Positions 27,910-36,978 of a stretch of DNA of 64,000 bases are shown here, piece by piece. Within the stretch, counting starts at the first letter, position 1. Each line of letters starts with the position of its first letter. The stretch is taken from assembly GCF_900104085.1 (NCBI RefSeq), contig NZ_FNLD01000001.1, positions 1,532,331 through 1,596,330 on the forward strand. Direction: 5' to 3'. The translations under genes were made by a program, and so were the position numbers. The DNA comes from Pseudoxanthomonas sp. CF125 (GTDB lineage: Bacteria > Pseudomonadota > Gammaproteobacteria > Xanthomonadales > Xanthomonadaceae). The notes beneath the pieces are model-generated. The model made no database searches, was not told the origin of the DNA, and was given only the letters and a program-made list of their open reading frames with translations.

Positions 27910-28923
27910 ATGACGTTCGACTTCCGACATGACGATGAGCGCGAATCGGCACGCCTGGATTGGGCACGACGGGCGCTTGGCGATACAGGAGCGGAATTGC
28001 AACGCGCCTCGATAGACGCGGGATATCGAAGTTATTGGCGCAGCACGGGTGCGGGCCCGTGCCGCATCGTGATGGATTCCCCACCCGGGTTGGAGGATGT
28101 GCGGCCGTGGCTGCGCATGCACGATCTTCTGGAGAACGGCGGCGTGCGGGTGCCGCAGGTATTGGCGCGCGACGAGCACGCCGGTTTCCTGTTGCTGGAA
28201 GACCTGGGCGGACCTACGCTGGCCCAGGTATTGGACCCAACCAATGCGGAAGATTATTTCGAGGCCGCGATCAGCCAGCTGCTGCAGCTGCAATCGATTG
28301 CTCCGCCTGCGGGAATGGGCGAATTCGGCGAGGCGTTGTTGCAACGGGACGCGGGGCTGTTCGAGGAATGGTTTTTGAGTCGTCACCTGGGCCTGGCCCT
28401 GGATTGCGAGGACGCGGAAAAACTGCAGCTGGTCCAGCGCCGGCTGATGGACAATGCGCTGGCTCAAGCGCAGGTGTTGACGCACCGCGACTTCATGCCG
28501 CGCAATCTGATGCCTACCAAGCCGGCGCTTGCGGTGCTGGATTTCCAGGACTGCGTGCGCGGCCCTGTCGCCTACGACCCGATCAGTCTGTTCAAGGACG
28601 CTTTCCTCAGCTGGCCGTTGACGCGCGTGGACGGCTGGTTGGCGCAATACCACCGGCGCGCGCAGGCGATAGGATTGCCGGTGCCGCCGCTGGCGCAATT
28701 CCAGCGCGATGCCGACTGGCTGGGAGTGCAGCGGCATCTCAAGATACTGGGCATCTTCGCGCGCCTGCACTATCGCGACGGCAAGGCGAAATACCTGCCG
28801 GACGTGCCGCGGTTCATCGTCTATCTGGAGGAAGTGCTGCCGCGGTATAGGGAACTGCAGCCGCTCGCGGATCTGCTGGAAACAAAAATCAAACCGGCCC
28901 TGCGCTCGAAGGCCACCGCATGA
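27910..28923 (+). CDS. amgK: N-acetylmuramate/N-acetylglucosamine kinase AmgK
   Basis: A 337-residue sugar kinase of the aminoglycoside phosphotransferase fold. Seen: the HRD catalytic loop with Asn (THRDFMPRNL, residues 191-200) and metal-binding Asp211 (LDFQDC). With MurU, encoded next, it phosphorylates MurNAc at the anomeric carbon in peptidoglycan recycling, a route that bypasses MurA and gives fosfomycin tolerance in pseudomonads. ATG 27910 is chosen over GTG 27874. The start of murU overlaps its stop (ATGA), which shows the pair is coupled. Confidence 0.85.
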   Translation: MTFDFRHDDERESARLDWARRALGDTGAELQRASIDAGYRSYWRSTGAGPCRIVMDSPPGLEDVRPWLRMHDLLENGGVRVPQVLARDEHAGFLLLEDLGGPTLAQVLDPTNAEDYFEAAISQLLQLQSIAPPAGMGEFGEALLQRDAGLFEEWFLSRHLGLALDCEDAEKLQLVQRRLMDNALAQAQVLTHRDFMPRNLMPTKPALAVLDFQDCVRGPVAYDPISLFKDAFLSWPLTRVDGWLAQYHRRAQAIGLPVPPLAQFQRDADWLGVQRHLKILGIFARLHYRDGKAKYLPDVPRFIVYLEEVLPRYRELQPLADLLETKIKPALRSKATA

Positions 28924-29624
28924 AAGCCTTGATCTTCGCAGCGGGCCTGGGCGAACGCATGCGCCCGTTGACCGACCGCACGCCCAAGCCGTTGCTGCAG
29001 GCAGGCGGCAAGCCGTTGATCGTCTGGCATCTGGAAAAACTGGCTGCGATCGGCGTGCGCGAAGTGGTGATCAATACCAGCTGGCTGGCGGAGCAGTTTC
29101 CGCAAACGCTGGGCGACGGCGAACGCTGGGGTTTGCGTATCGCCTACTCCTACGAAGGCCAAACGCCGCTGGAAACCGGAGGCGGTCTGTTCCATGCCTT
29201 GCCCCTTCTTGGCGATGCGCCGTTCCTGCTGGTCAACGGCGATATCTGGACCGACTGCGACTTCGCGCAGCTGCCGCGCGAACCGGAAGGACTGGCGCAC
29301 CTGGTAATGGTGGACCGCCCTGTACAAGCCACCCATGGCGACTTCGCCCTCGACCAGAACGGCCATGTCCGCGCCGATGGCCCGCATCTGCTCACCTATG
29401 CAGGGCTTGGCATCTATCGGCCGCAACTCTTGCAGGGTTGGCGCGATATCGTCACCGACGTCGGCGCGCATGAAGAACCACCGCGCTTCCGGCTGGCGCC
29501 GGTGCTGCGCGCGCATATGCCGTCCGGCACGATCAGCGGCCAATACCACCCCGGTCGCTGGACCGACGTGGGCACGCCGCAGCGGCTCGCCGAACTGGAG
29601 CGGGAACTGGCCCGGACCGATTGA
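28920..29624 (+). CDS. murU: N-acetylmuramate alpha-1-phosphate uridylyltransferase MurU
   Basis: A 234-residue nucleotidyltransferase that turns MurNAc-1-phosphate and UTP into UDP-MurNAc. Seen: the GLGERMRPLTDRTPKPLL nucleotide loop (residues 9-26), ETGGGL (about 84-89), VNGDIW (Asp for metal) and the C-terminal WTDVGTPQRL. Its ATG overlaps the amgK stop. Together with amgK it completes the anabolic recycling route for cell-wall sugars. Confidence 0.88.
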   Translation: MKALIFAAGLGERMRPLTDRTPKPLLQAGGKPLIVWHLEKLAAIGVREVVINTSWLAEQFPQTLGDGERWGLRIAYSYEGQTPLETGGGLFHALPLLGDAPFLLVNGDIWTDCDFAQLPREPEGLAHLVMVDRPVQATHGDFALDQNGHVRADGPHLLTYAGLGIYRPQLLQGWRDIVTDVGAHEEPPRFRLAPVLRAHMPSGTISGQYHPGRWTDVGTPQRLAELERELARTD

Positions 29625-29682
29625 TCGCCCCCTATCGATCCGGTCTGCGACGCAAACCGCTTCCCGACCGTATCCTCGTGCA

Positions 29683-30225
29683 ATGCATTCCGCCCCAGAA
29701 GCCAACCCTGAAGAAGCCGCGCTGGTACGCAAGGCGCGCTGGGGCGACCACGAAGCGTTCGCGCAGCTCTACCGGAACCATGCGAAGGCCATTCACGCAT
29801 TGGCCTATCGCCTGACCGGCAATGCCGCGGCGGCCGAGGACATCACCCAGGACACTTTCCTGAAAATGCTGGGTTTCCTTTCGGGATTGCGCGACGACGC
29901 TCCGCTGCGTCCCTGGTTGAAAAGAGTGGCGGCCAACGCCGCTATCGACAGATTGCGCCGCGAGCAACGCTTGGTGGCCGAGGCCGATCACGACGCCTGG
30001 CCCGACGACAGCGCCGACCCTACCGAGAACATGGAAATCATGGGCATGTTGCAACGCCTGCCGCCACTGGCGCGTACCGTAGTTTGGCTGCATGAAATGG
30101 AAGGCTGGTCCCACCCGGAACTGGGGAAGCGTTTTGGCCGCAGCCAAAGCTGGTCGAAATCGATTGTCTCGCGCGCATTGGCAAAACTGCGCGACGATTT
30201 GGAAACAGGAGTTGGCGATGATTGA
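29683..30225 (+). CDS. ECF-type RNA polymerase sigma factor
   Basis: A 180-residue extracytoplasmic-function sigma factor. Seen: region 2 (FAQLYRNHAKAIHALAYRLTG, AAAEDITQDTFLKML) and region 4 (LPPLARTVVWLHEMEGWSHPELGKRFGRSQSWSKS), an ordinary helix-turn-helix. The next gene overlaps its stop and encodes a single-pass membrane protein placed where an anti-sigma factor would be. The signal and regulon are unknown. Confidence 0.88.
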   Translation: MHSAPEANPEEAALVRKARWGDHEAFAQLYRNHAKAIHALAYRLTGNAAAAEDITQDTFLKMLGFLSGLRDDAPLRPWLKRVAANAAIDRLRREQRLVAEADHDAWPDDSADPTENMEIMGMLQRLPPLARTVVWLHEMEGWSHPELGKRFGRSQSWSKSIVSRALAKLRDDLETGVGDD

Positions 30226-30625
30226 ACCTACTCAAGTGCGCGAACAACTGCACGCTCTTCCCGAAATTCCGCTGCCCGACGCCCTATGGCGGCGTGTGGA
30301 CGCCAAACGCAGGCAGAAACTCCAGCGCCGCAAGCTTGGCGCCGGAATCGCCACGCTGGCGCTGGCGGCAGTGATGGCGGCCCCGTTGCTGTTGCCTATG
30401 TTCGCCGGCGCCGACAGAGCGCCAGGCGAACAAATCGCCGCACACCCGCCCATGCGCGGAGAACACGATGTACAGGCGGAATTGCGCGCGCTCGACCATG
30501 CGCTGCAGGCTGCCTACGACCGCGGCGCCAGCGATGCCGAGATCGCTCCAATGTGGGTGGCGCGGGATGCGCTGCTTACCGGCATCCCGTCCGGCAACTC
30601 TGCTATCCGGCGCAGCCGAATCTGA
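30218..30625 (+). CDS. putative anti-sigma factor, single-pass membrane protein
   Basis: A 135-residue protein with a cytoplasmic N-terminus (MIEPTQVREQLHALPEIPLP), a basic stretch (RRVDAKRRQKLQRRK) and one membrane helix (about 42-66), leaving a periplasmic tail. No ZAS zinc motif is present. Its ATG lies 5 bases before the sigma factor stop, so the genes are coupled. Anti-sigma function is inferred from context only. Confidence 0.65.
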   Translation: MIEPTQVREQLHALPEIPLPDALWRRVDAKRRQKLQRRKLGAGIATLALAAVMAAPLLLPMFAGADRAPGEQIAAHPPMRGEHDVQAELRALDHALQAAYDRGASDAEIAPMWVARDALLTGIPSGNSAIRRSRI

Positions 30626-30641
30626 TTCAGGATCGATAACC

Positions 30642-31451
30642 ATGCCATTCCGCACCCTCCTTGCCGGCACGCTTCTCGGCGCATGGCTGTTCGCAGCTCA
30701 TGCCAGCGCCAGGCAAACCGTTGAATCGGTTGCCGCCGGCGCGTTGCAGGCCGGCATTGCCCCTGCTCAAGTGCGTTATGAGCTGGGCGCAGTAGTCGAT
30801 GTGCGGCGGGCCAGCGCCAACGGCGTGAGCATTCTTGCGATCACTCCCGGCGGAGCGGCCGACCGGCTGGGTTTGCAGGCAGGGGACCAATTGCGCGCGA
30901 TCAACGGACGCCGCCTGGACAACACGCCGAGACCTTCGTCCACGCTCGAAAACGCATTGCAAGAAGGTGACGGCGCGCTACGGGTGGAAGCCGTGCGCAA
31001 CGGCAAAACGCTAGCGTTCTCTGGCCGCGCGGATGCCGTCGATCCTGCGCCGCGGAAAGGCGCGCAAGCCTGCGGCTATGTCAGCACACTGGCAGGCGTC
31101 GTTCCCCGTAGCAAGGGCGTATTCGAGGCCGAGATCACCCAAATCGACGGACGCAGCACACCGCTGCAACCCACCAACCGCCATCGGGTCGACACAGGCA
31201 AGCATGTTCTGGTGGTGCGCGAGTTCATCGACCCCGCACGCCTAAGCTCGGCGCAACTCCAGCAGATCGCCAAGATGAAGAAGTTCGCGCTGGCGCGCGC
31301 CTATAAACCGCTGGTGATCGACGTGGAACCCGGCATCGGCTACCGCATCGGTGCGCGCTTGCTGAAGGACAAGCTGGATACGCAAAGCATCCGCGACAAC
31401 GCTTATTGGGAACCGGTGGTCTGGGAGAAAGTCCCGCAAGCGTGCCCCTGA
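30642..31451 (+). CDS. exported PDZ-domain protein
   Basis: A 269-residue protein with a signal peptide (cleavage near SASA) and a PDZ domain (SILAITPGGAADRLGLQAGDQLRAINGRRLD, about residues 63-93). The remainder has no recognised family and no protease triad. It is 16 bases after the anti-sigma-like gene, so it may be the periplasmic sensor or an output of that sigma factor. Confidence 0.7.
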   Translation: MPFRTLLAGTLLGAWLFAAHASARQTVESVAAGALQAGIAPAQVRYELGAVVDVRRASANGVSILAITPGGAADRLGLQAGDQLRAINGRRLDNTPRPSSTLENALQEGDGALRVEAVRNGKTLAFSGRADAVDPAPRKGAQACGYVSTLAGVVPRSKGVFEAEITQIDGRSTPLQPTNRHRVDTGKHVLVVREFIDPARLSSAQLQQIAKMKKFALARAYKPLVIDVEPGIGYRIGARLLKDKLDTQSIRDNAYWEPVVWEKVPQACP

Positions 31452-31459
31452 GCAAGGCC

Positions 31460-32158
31460 TTAAGTTTGCGCGTCCATTACCTGGCGCAGGAAAGGCACCG
31501 TGATTCTTCGTTGCGCGGCCAGCGATTCCCGATCCAGACGGTCCAGCAAAGCGACCAGGCTGACCAGGTTGCGATCGGTGCGGGAAAGCATCCAGTCGAT
31601 GGCCGTTTCCTCCAGAACCAGACCGCGCCGCTGGGCGCGGTCGCGCAATACCTCGGCCCGGGACGCGTCGTCGAGCGGATGCAGCAGGATGCGTGCGTTC
31701 TGGGACAGCCGCGAACGCAGGTCGGGCAGGACCAGATCCAGCGCATCGGGCACTTCCCGCGCCGCATAAAGCAGATTCAATCCGACGCTGCGCGCGCGGT
31801 TATGGAAGTCGAACAGCGCTATCTCGTCGTCGCGATGGCCCGCGATGGCCTCCAGCCCATCCAGTGCGACCACGTCGTTGCCTTCCAGCGCGTCCAGCGC
31901 ATCGCGCAGCCGTCCGCTCGCCGCCATCAGCGGCAGATAGGCCGAACGGCGACCGGCCTGCTGGGCGGCTGCGCACAGCGCCAGCGCCAGATGGGTCTTG
32001 CCGGTGCCGCTGGCGCCCGCCAGATATAGCCAGTCCGCGCCCTGCGCTTGCGCAAGATCGCGCAGCTGCGCGATCGCGCCCTGCGGCGCGGCGATGAAAT
32101 TTTCGAGGCGCTGGTCGGGCGGATAGCGCAACGCCAGCGGCAGTTGCGGGACGCTCAC
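31460..32158 (-). CDS. hda: DnaA regulatory inactivator Hda
   Basis: A 232-residue AAA+ protein related to DnaA domain III. It stimulates hydrolysis of DnaA-ATP with the loaded sliding clamp, preventing re-initiation. Seen: the N-terminal clamp-binding QLPLAL (residues 5-10), Walker A GASGTGKTH and the Walker B region VVALDGLEAIAG. Start is GTG 32158, overlapping the TGA of the permease gene upstream on this strand. The C-terminal DNA-binding domain of DnaA is absent, as expected. Confidence 0.9.
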   Translation of the reverse strand: MSVPQLPLALRYPPDQRLENFIAAPQGAIAQLRDLAQAQGADWLYLAGASGTGKTHLALALCAAAQQAGRRSAYLPLMAASGRLRDALDALEGNDVVALDGLEAIAGHRDDEIALFDFHNRARSVGLNLLYAAREVPDALDLVLPDLRSRLSQNARILLHPLDDASRAEVLRDRAQRRGLVLEETAIDWMLSRTDRNLVSLVALLDRLDRESLAAQRRITVPFLRQVMDAQT

Positions 32159-33363
32159 TTCTCGTCGGCGACCTTGGTCGGGGCTTCGGCGATACTGCCC
32201 TTGTCCATAATGTCCTTGTCCGCAAGGTCCTTACCCACAACATCCTTGTCCACATAGGTGTCCAGAATGATCGTGGGATGTCCGCCGGCATAGAGAGTGC
32301 TCTGCGTGTAGCGCTCATGCGCGTAGCGGAGCAGCACATTGACTACCGCGGCCATCGGCAACGCCAGCAGCATGCCGAGGAACCCGAACAGCTGTCCGCC
32401 CGCCAGCACCGCGAACACGACCGCAACCGGATGCAGGCCGATGCGGTCGCCCACCAGCTTGGGGGTCAGCCAGTAGCTTTCGATCAGTTGGCCCACGCCG
32501 AATACCGCCAGCACGCCGGCGATATGTTTCCAGTCCCCGTACTGCATCAGCGCGGCCAGCACGCCGAGCACCACGCCGCTGGTCGGCCCCAGATAAGGCA
32601 CGAAGGTCAGCAGGCCGGCGATGATGCCGATCAGGATGCCCAGGTCCAGACCCACCGCCCACAGACCGATGCCGTACATGATTCCCAGGATGATCATCAC
32701 CAGGAACTGACCGCGCAGGAAGCCGCCCAGCACATCGCTGGATTCGCGCGCCAGCCGGGTCACGGTTTCGATGTGATCGCGCGGCACCATCGAGGCCACC
32801 CGGCCCACGATCAGGTCCCAATCGCGCAGGAAGAAGAAAGTGATGACCGGGATCAGCACTAGGTTGGCCATCCAGCCGATCAGCGCGAAGCCCGAGCGCG
32901 AGACGTAGCCCAGCACCGTGGCGGCCATGCCGCCGGCGCGTTCCCAGTTGCTGCGCACCAGTTCGATCAGGTGATCCAGGTCCAGCCACGTGGCGATCTG
33001 AACGCCGAAACGCCCTTCGATCCAGGGAATGGCCACCCCGGTGAACCACAGCCGGTAACGCGGCAGCGATTCGATCAGGGTGGAGATCTGGCTTTCGATC
33101 AACGGCACCAGGATGATCAGCACCAGCGCCAATAGCAGCGCCATCACCGTGAACACCAGGATCACCGCGGTATTGCGCGAGCGGCCGGCCAGTTCCAGGC
33201 GGTCCACCAGCGGATCGCCCAGCCAGCCCAGCAAAGCGGCCACCGCGAACGGCGTCAGGATGGGCGCCAGCAGCCACAGCAGCCAGCAGGCACCAACGCC
33301 CAGTGCCGCCCATTGCAGGCGACGCAGGAAGCGCGCGATCTCGAATTCGGGAGTTTCGGTCAT
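32155..33363 (-). CDS. AI-2E family transporter (PerM-like permease)
   Basis: A 402-residue inner-membrane protein with about seven or eight helices and the family motifs PSDLxGNV-like VIFIG region, here TFVPYLGPTSGVVLG and IESYWLTPKLVGDRIGLHPV. Members include PerM and YdiK; autoinducer-2 export is shown only for TqsA. The C-terminal tail contains a pentapeptide repeat (VDKDV-VGKDL-ADKDI-MDKGS) encoded by a 15-base tandem repeat. It is coupled to hda and follows the DUF2066 gene. Confidence 0.88.
   Translation of the reverse strand: MTETPEFEIARFLRRLQWAALGVGACWLLWLLAPILTPFAVAALLGWLGDPLVDRLELAGRSRNTAVILVFTVMALLLALVLIILVPLIESQISTLIESLPRYRLWFTGVAIPWIEGRFGVQIATWLDLDHLIELVRSNWERAGGMAATVLGYVSRSGFALIGWMANLVLIPVITFFFLRDWDLIVGRVASMVPRDHIETVTRLARESSDVLGGFLRGQFLVMIILGIMYGIGLWAVGLDLGILIGIIAGLLTFVPYLGPTSGVVLGVLAALMQYGDWKHIAGVLAVFGVGQLIESYWLTPKLVGDRIGLHPVAVVFAVLAGGQLFGFLGMLLALPMAAVVNVLLRYAHERYTQSTLYAGGHPTIILDTYVDKDVVGKDLADKDIMDKGSIAEAPTKVADEK
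32198..32257. repeat. 15-bp tandem repeat encoding a DKD pentapeptide
   Basis: Four units of 15 bases related to TCCTTGTCCACAANG lie at 32198-32212, 32213-32227, 32228-32242 and 32243-32257, in frame with the permease gene on the minus strand. Each unit adds five residues (xDKDx) to the C-terminal cytoplasmic tail. Confidence 0.8.
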
Positions 33364-33370
33364 GCCGGGG

Positions 33371-34444
33371 TCACCTCAAGTGGTAGACAGGAGGATCGCC
33401 TTCGCCGCCTTCCAACGGACCGTCGCCCAGCATGCGTTTGAAGCCCGACAACCCCGACAGCAACTCCAGATCGGCTTCCAGCGTGCTGCCGCTGGCGCGC
33501 ACCGGAGTGATCTTGCGTACCACGCTGATGCCCTGCAGTGCGGCCGACAGGCGCAGGTAGTCGTCGGCGCTATCGATGCCGGTGAAGATCACCCGATAGG
33601 TGCCGGCCGCGCCCGCGCTGCCGCGCTTGCCGTAGCGCTTCATCAACGCTTCGGCCGCGCCGTCCGCGCCTGCGGCCATGGCCGCGCGCGCATCGGCGTT
33701 CTTGCTGGTCCATTTCGACAAGATCTTGCCGTTGTCCACGAATACCCAGTCGGCCACCCAGCCGCCGGCCTTGGCGCGGTAAAGCTTGCCCAGCAGTTGC
33801 ATCGGTGGACTGTATTTGGCCGAAGCACGCGCCACGGCAGCGCTGTCCTGGCGCCAGATGGCGCCGACCAGAGCCTGTTCGGCGGCATTGCCGGCAGGCA
33901 GGCCGAGCTTGTAGCCGCGTTCGACCGCGCGATTCAACAAAGGCCGGGCCGCATTGGTCTGCGACAGGCCCACCAGCCGCGGACCGCTGCCATCGTCGAT
34001 GGCCAGCCAGACCACCGGCTTGGGCCGCGGCTGCGGCCAGACCGGCAGACCCAATGCGCCCATCAGCGAATCGACTTCTGCAGGTGTGAAACGCACCACC
34101 AGCGTGCTGCGGAAAGTGGGGGCGCCGGTGGGCGAAGTGCCCTGGTCCTGGCGATAGTCGTAACTGGCGACGTAGTTCTTGGCATTGCGCAGCTCCGCGC
34201 CCACGCCGGGGCGGCCGGCCGCGCTGCGATCGCCGCTGAGCTTGCCCAGCACCACGCTCAACGCGCGGGCGAAAGCGCTGTTGCGCTCGGCTTCTCCCTG
34301 GCCGTTGACGGGCACCTCGGCGTCGTACACGCCCTGCGCGCCCGCGCGGTCGCCTTCGGTACGCAGCCCGCTCTGCGCCCAGGCCGTGGAGGCCAGTAGC
34401 AAGGAAAGAACCGCGACCCACGCAAATCCAGAAATCCGGCGCAT
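33371..34444 (-). CDS. DUF2066 domain-containing exported protein
   Basis: A 357-residue protein with a signal peptide (cleavage near STAWA) and the DUF2066 pattern: YDAEVPVNGQGEAERNSAFARAL, VVRFTPAEVDSLMGALGLPVW and a C-terminal half of alternating strands ending in the glycine-rich DGPLEGGEGDPP. It sits 7 bases upstream of the permease gene in a likely operon with it and hda. The purM gene starts divergently 190 bases away, an arrangement usual in this family. No function is known. Confidence 0.8.
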   Translation of the reverse strand: MRRISGFAWVAVLSLLLASTAWAQSGLRTEGDRAGAQGVYDAEVPVNGQGEAERNSAFARALSVVLGKLSGDRSAAGRPGVGAELRNAKNYVASYDYRQDQGTSPTGAPTFRSTLVVRFTPAEVDSLMGALGLPVWPQPRPKPVVWLAIDDGSGPRLVGLSQTNAARPLLNRAVERGYKLGLPAGNAAEQALVGAIWRQDSAAVARASAKYSPPMQLLGKLYRAKAGGWVADWVFVDNGKILSKWTSKNADARAAMAAGADGAAEALMKRYGKRGSAGAAGTYRVIFTGIDSADDYLRLSAALQGISVVRKITPVRASGSTLEADLELLSGLSGFKRMLGDGPLEGGEGDPPVYHLR

Positions 34445-34634
34445 CTAGAAAGCATCCTTGTAGCCAGCGATTGCCTGGCGAACAGGGTGAATTGTTGCCC
34501 GAATGCGCCCCGGGCGCCAATCTGGGTCGTTCAGGACGGACGATTGGCCTGCGTATTCCCTTAAAATCAACGGCTCTTCCGCCCTCGCCAGTGGCTCTTA
34601 CGTGACTCAATCCGTCCCGCCCACCCCCACCCCG

Positions 34635-35669
34635 ATGACTTACCGCGATGCCGGGGTCGATATCGATGCGGGCAATGAAGTCGTAGAACGCATCAAGCCG
34701 GCCATCCGGCGCACCCTGCGCCCGGAGGTCCTGGGCGGCGGAATCGGCGGTTTCGGCGGTCTGTTCGACCTGTCCGGCAAATACAAGGAACCGGTGCTGG
34801 TCTCCGGCACCGACGGCGTGGGCACCAAGCTGATCCTGGCCAAGCAGTTGAACCGCCACGACACCATCGGTATCGACCTGGTCGCCATGTGCGTCAACGA
34901 CGTGCTGGTGCAAGGCGCAGAACCGCTGTTCTTTCTTGATTATTTCGCCACCGGCAAGCTGGACGTGGCGACCACGGTCGACGTGGTGGGCGGCATCGCC
35001 AAGGGCTGCGAAATCGCCGGTTGCGCCCTGATCGGCGGCGAAACGGCGGAAATGCCCGACATGTACCCGCCCGGCGAATACGACCTGGCCGGCTTCACCG
35101 TCGGCGCGGTGGAAAAAGCCAGACTGATCGACGGCAGCCGCGTGCGCGAAGGCGATGTGCTGGTCGGTATCGCCTCCAGCGGCCCGCATTCCAACGGCTA
35201 TTCGCTGATCCGCAGGATCCTGGCGCGCACCGGCGCCACTTCCGACAACGGGGGGCTGGATCTAGACATCGGCGGCGTGAAGTTGGCCGACGCCCTGATG
35301 GAACCCACGCGCATTTATGTGAAGCCGGTGTTGGAACTGCTGGCCAGGCACGACATCCACGCCATGGCCCACGTCACCGGCGGCGCGCTGGTGGAAAAAA
35401 TCATTCGCGTGGTGCCCAAGGCGCTGGGCCTGGAGATCGACCCCAGCGCGTGGCCGTTGCCGCCGGTGTTCGACTGGCTGCAGCGCGAAGGCGCGGTGGC
35501 CGATGTCGAGATGTGGCGCACCTTCAACTGCGGCATCGGTTTCGTGCTGATCGTCGCGCAGGATCAAGCCGCCTCGCTGGAGGGTGATATCCAACGCCTG
35601 GGCCTGGCCCACTGGCGGATCGGCGAAGTGGTGAAAGCCAACGGCGACGAACGCTTGAAGATCGGCTGA
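34635..35669 (+). CDS. purM: phosphoribosylformylglycinamidine cyclo-ligase PurM
   Basis: A 344-residue AIR synthetase, the ATP-dependent ring-closing enzyme of purine synthesis. Seen: [14 protein letters not shown] at the start, [57 protein letters not shown] and [15 protein letters not shown], all PurM signatures. ATG 34635 matches the usual N-terminus; GTG 34602 is an alternative. It is 8 bases before the DUF2238 gene and one gene from purN, giving a purM-x-purN operon. Confidence 0.92.
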   Translation: MTYRDAGVDIDAGNEVVERIKPAIRRTLRPEVLGGGIGGFGGLFDLSGKYKEPVLVSGTDGVGTKLILAKQLNRHDTIGIDLVAMCVNDVLVQGAEPLFFLDYFATGKLDVATTVDVVGGIAKGCEIAGCALIGGETAEMPDMYPPGEYDLAGFTVGAVEKARLIDGSRVREGDVLVGIASSGPHSNGYSLIRRILARTGATSDNGGLDLDIGGVKLADALMEPTRIYVKPVLELLARHDIHAMAHVTGGALVEKIIRVVPKALGLEIDPSAWPLPPVFDWLQREGAVADVEMWRTFNCGIGFVLIVAQDQAASLEGDIQRLGLAHWRIGEVVKANGDERLKIG

Positions 35670-35677
35670 GGCCTTCC

Positions 35678-36307
35678 ATGCTGGCCGGAAAGAAAGTCGC
35701 GTTGGCGCTGACGCTTGCCGTATTCGCTGCGAGCTGGATCGCGCCGCTGTGGCCCATGGAACAGGCCTTGCACAGCAGCCTCACTGTGGTCGGATTGGTC
35801 TGGCTTTGGCGGCACGACCGCCGCTGGCCCCTGCTCACCTGGCAATTCGTGTTGATCTGCGCCTTCATCTGCGTGCACAGCGTCGCCGCGCGCTGGCTGT
35901 ACTCCAACGTGCCGTACGACCAGTGGATACAGACGCTGACCGGATGGTCGCCGCAAAACGCATTCGGCTGGAAGCGCAACAACATGGATCGGCTGATCCA
36001 TCTTCTCTACGGCGTCTGCTTCGCTCCCGCAGTCGTGCACTACCTGCGCCAGCGCTGGCCGCTCGCCGCGCGGCAGGCGTTCGTGCTCGCGGTCATGGCG
36101 ATCATGTGCAGCAGCCTGCTGTACGAATGGCTGGAATGGGCCATCGCCCTGACGCTCTCGCCCGAGGCCGCGGAGTCGTACAACGGCCAGCAGGGCGATA
36201 TGTGGGATGCGCATGCCGATATGTTGCTGGCGACGCTGGGCGCATTCAGCGCATGGCCGCGCAGCAATGCGCCCGCGATTCAAACCGCGCAAGCCGCAAC
36301 GCCATGA
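35678..36307 (+). CDS. DUF2238 (YjdF-like) membrane protein
   Basis: A 209-residue membrane protein with five or six helices. Seen: WKRNNMDRLIHLLYGVCFAP, EWLEWAIALT and QQGDMWDAHADMLLATLGA, the DUF2238 family signatures with conserved Arg, His and Asp in the membrane. It is inserted between purM and purN, overlapping the purN start (ATGA). The link to purine synthesis, if any, is unknown. Confidence 0.82.
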   Translation: MLAGKKVALALTLAVFAASWIAPLWPMEQALHSSLTVVGLVWLWRHDRRWPLLTWQFVLICAFICVHSVAARWLYSNVPYDQWIQTLTGWSPQNAFGWKRNNMDRLIHLLYGVCFAPAVVHYLRQRWPLAARQAFVLAVMAIMCSSLLYEWLEWAIALTLSPEAAESYNGQQGDMWDAHADMLLATLGAFSAWPRSNAPAIQTAQAATP

Positions 36308-36978
36308 GCGGGCGCATCGCCGTTCTGGTCTCCGGCCGCGGCAGCAATCTGCAGGCGCTGCTGGAGGCGATCGCGGCCGGGCGATTGAATGCGGAAATCG
36401 TCGGCGTGTTCTCCGACAAACCACAGGCGCCGGCGTTGGAGCGCGTTCCGGCAGCCCTGCGCTGGGCAGCCGATGCGCGTTCGTTTCCCGATCGCGCTGC
36501 TTTCGACCGGGCAATGGGCGAAGCGGTCGCCGCTTGCCGGCCCGACTGGGTGGTGTGCGCAGGTTACATGCGCATCCTGGGCGACGATTTCATCGCGCGC
36601 TTCCGCGGGCGTCTGCTCAACATCCACCCTTCCCTGCTGCCGAAATACCGTGGCCTGCATACCCACGCGCGCGCGCTGGAGGCCGGCGACGACCGCCATG
36701 GCGGCAGCGTGCACTTCGTCATACCTGAACTGGATGCCGGCAGCGTGATCGCCCAGGCTGGTATTCCCATACTGCCCGGGGATACGGCGCAAACCCTGGC
36801 CCAGCGGCTGCTTCCGCAGGAACATGCGCTGCTGGCGGCGGTCCTGCGGCTGGCCACCGACGGCAGGCTCGCTGAACGCGACGGCATGGCGTTCTGCGAT
36901 GGTCAGCCCATATTTAGACCCCTGCGTCTAGATTCTGCCGGTAATCTGACGCCTCCGGACGCCGCACCCTCCCCATGA
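36304..36978 (+). CDS. purN: phosphoribosylglycinamide formyltransferase PurN
   Basis: A 224-residue GAR transformylase that uses 10-formyltetrahydrofolate. Seen: SGRGSNLQALL near the start, the catalytic NIHPSLLPKYRG (Asn and His) and the later Asp in HFVIPELDAGS. Its ATG overlaps the DUF2238 stop, and the next gene's ATG overlaps its own stop, so four genes are coupled end to end. Confidence 0.92.
   Translation: MSGRIAVLVSGRGSNLQALLEAIAAGRLNAEIVGVFSDKPQAPALERVPAALRWAADARSFPDRAAFDRAMGEAVAACRPDWVVCAGYMRILGDDFIARFRGRLLNIHPSLLPKYRGLHTHARALEAGDDRHGGSVHFVIPELDAGSVIAQAGIPILPGDTAQTLAQRLLPQEHALLAAVLRLATDGRLAERDGMAFCDGQPIFRPLRLDSAGNLTPPDAAPSP

Noticed and set aside
32155..33363. Quorum-sensing autoinducer-2 export by the AI-2E family permease
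   Set aside because: The family name derives from one member; nothing here shows AI-2 transport, so only the family is stated.
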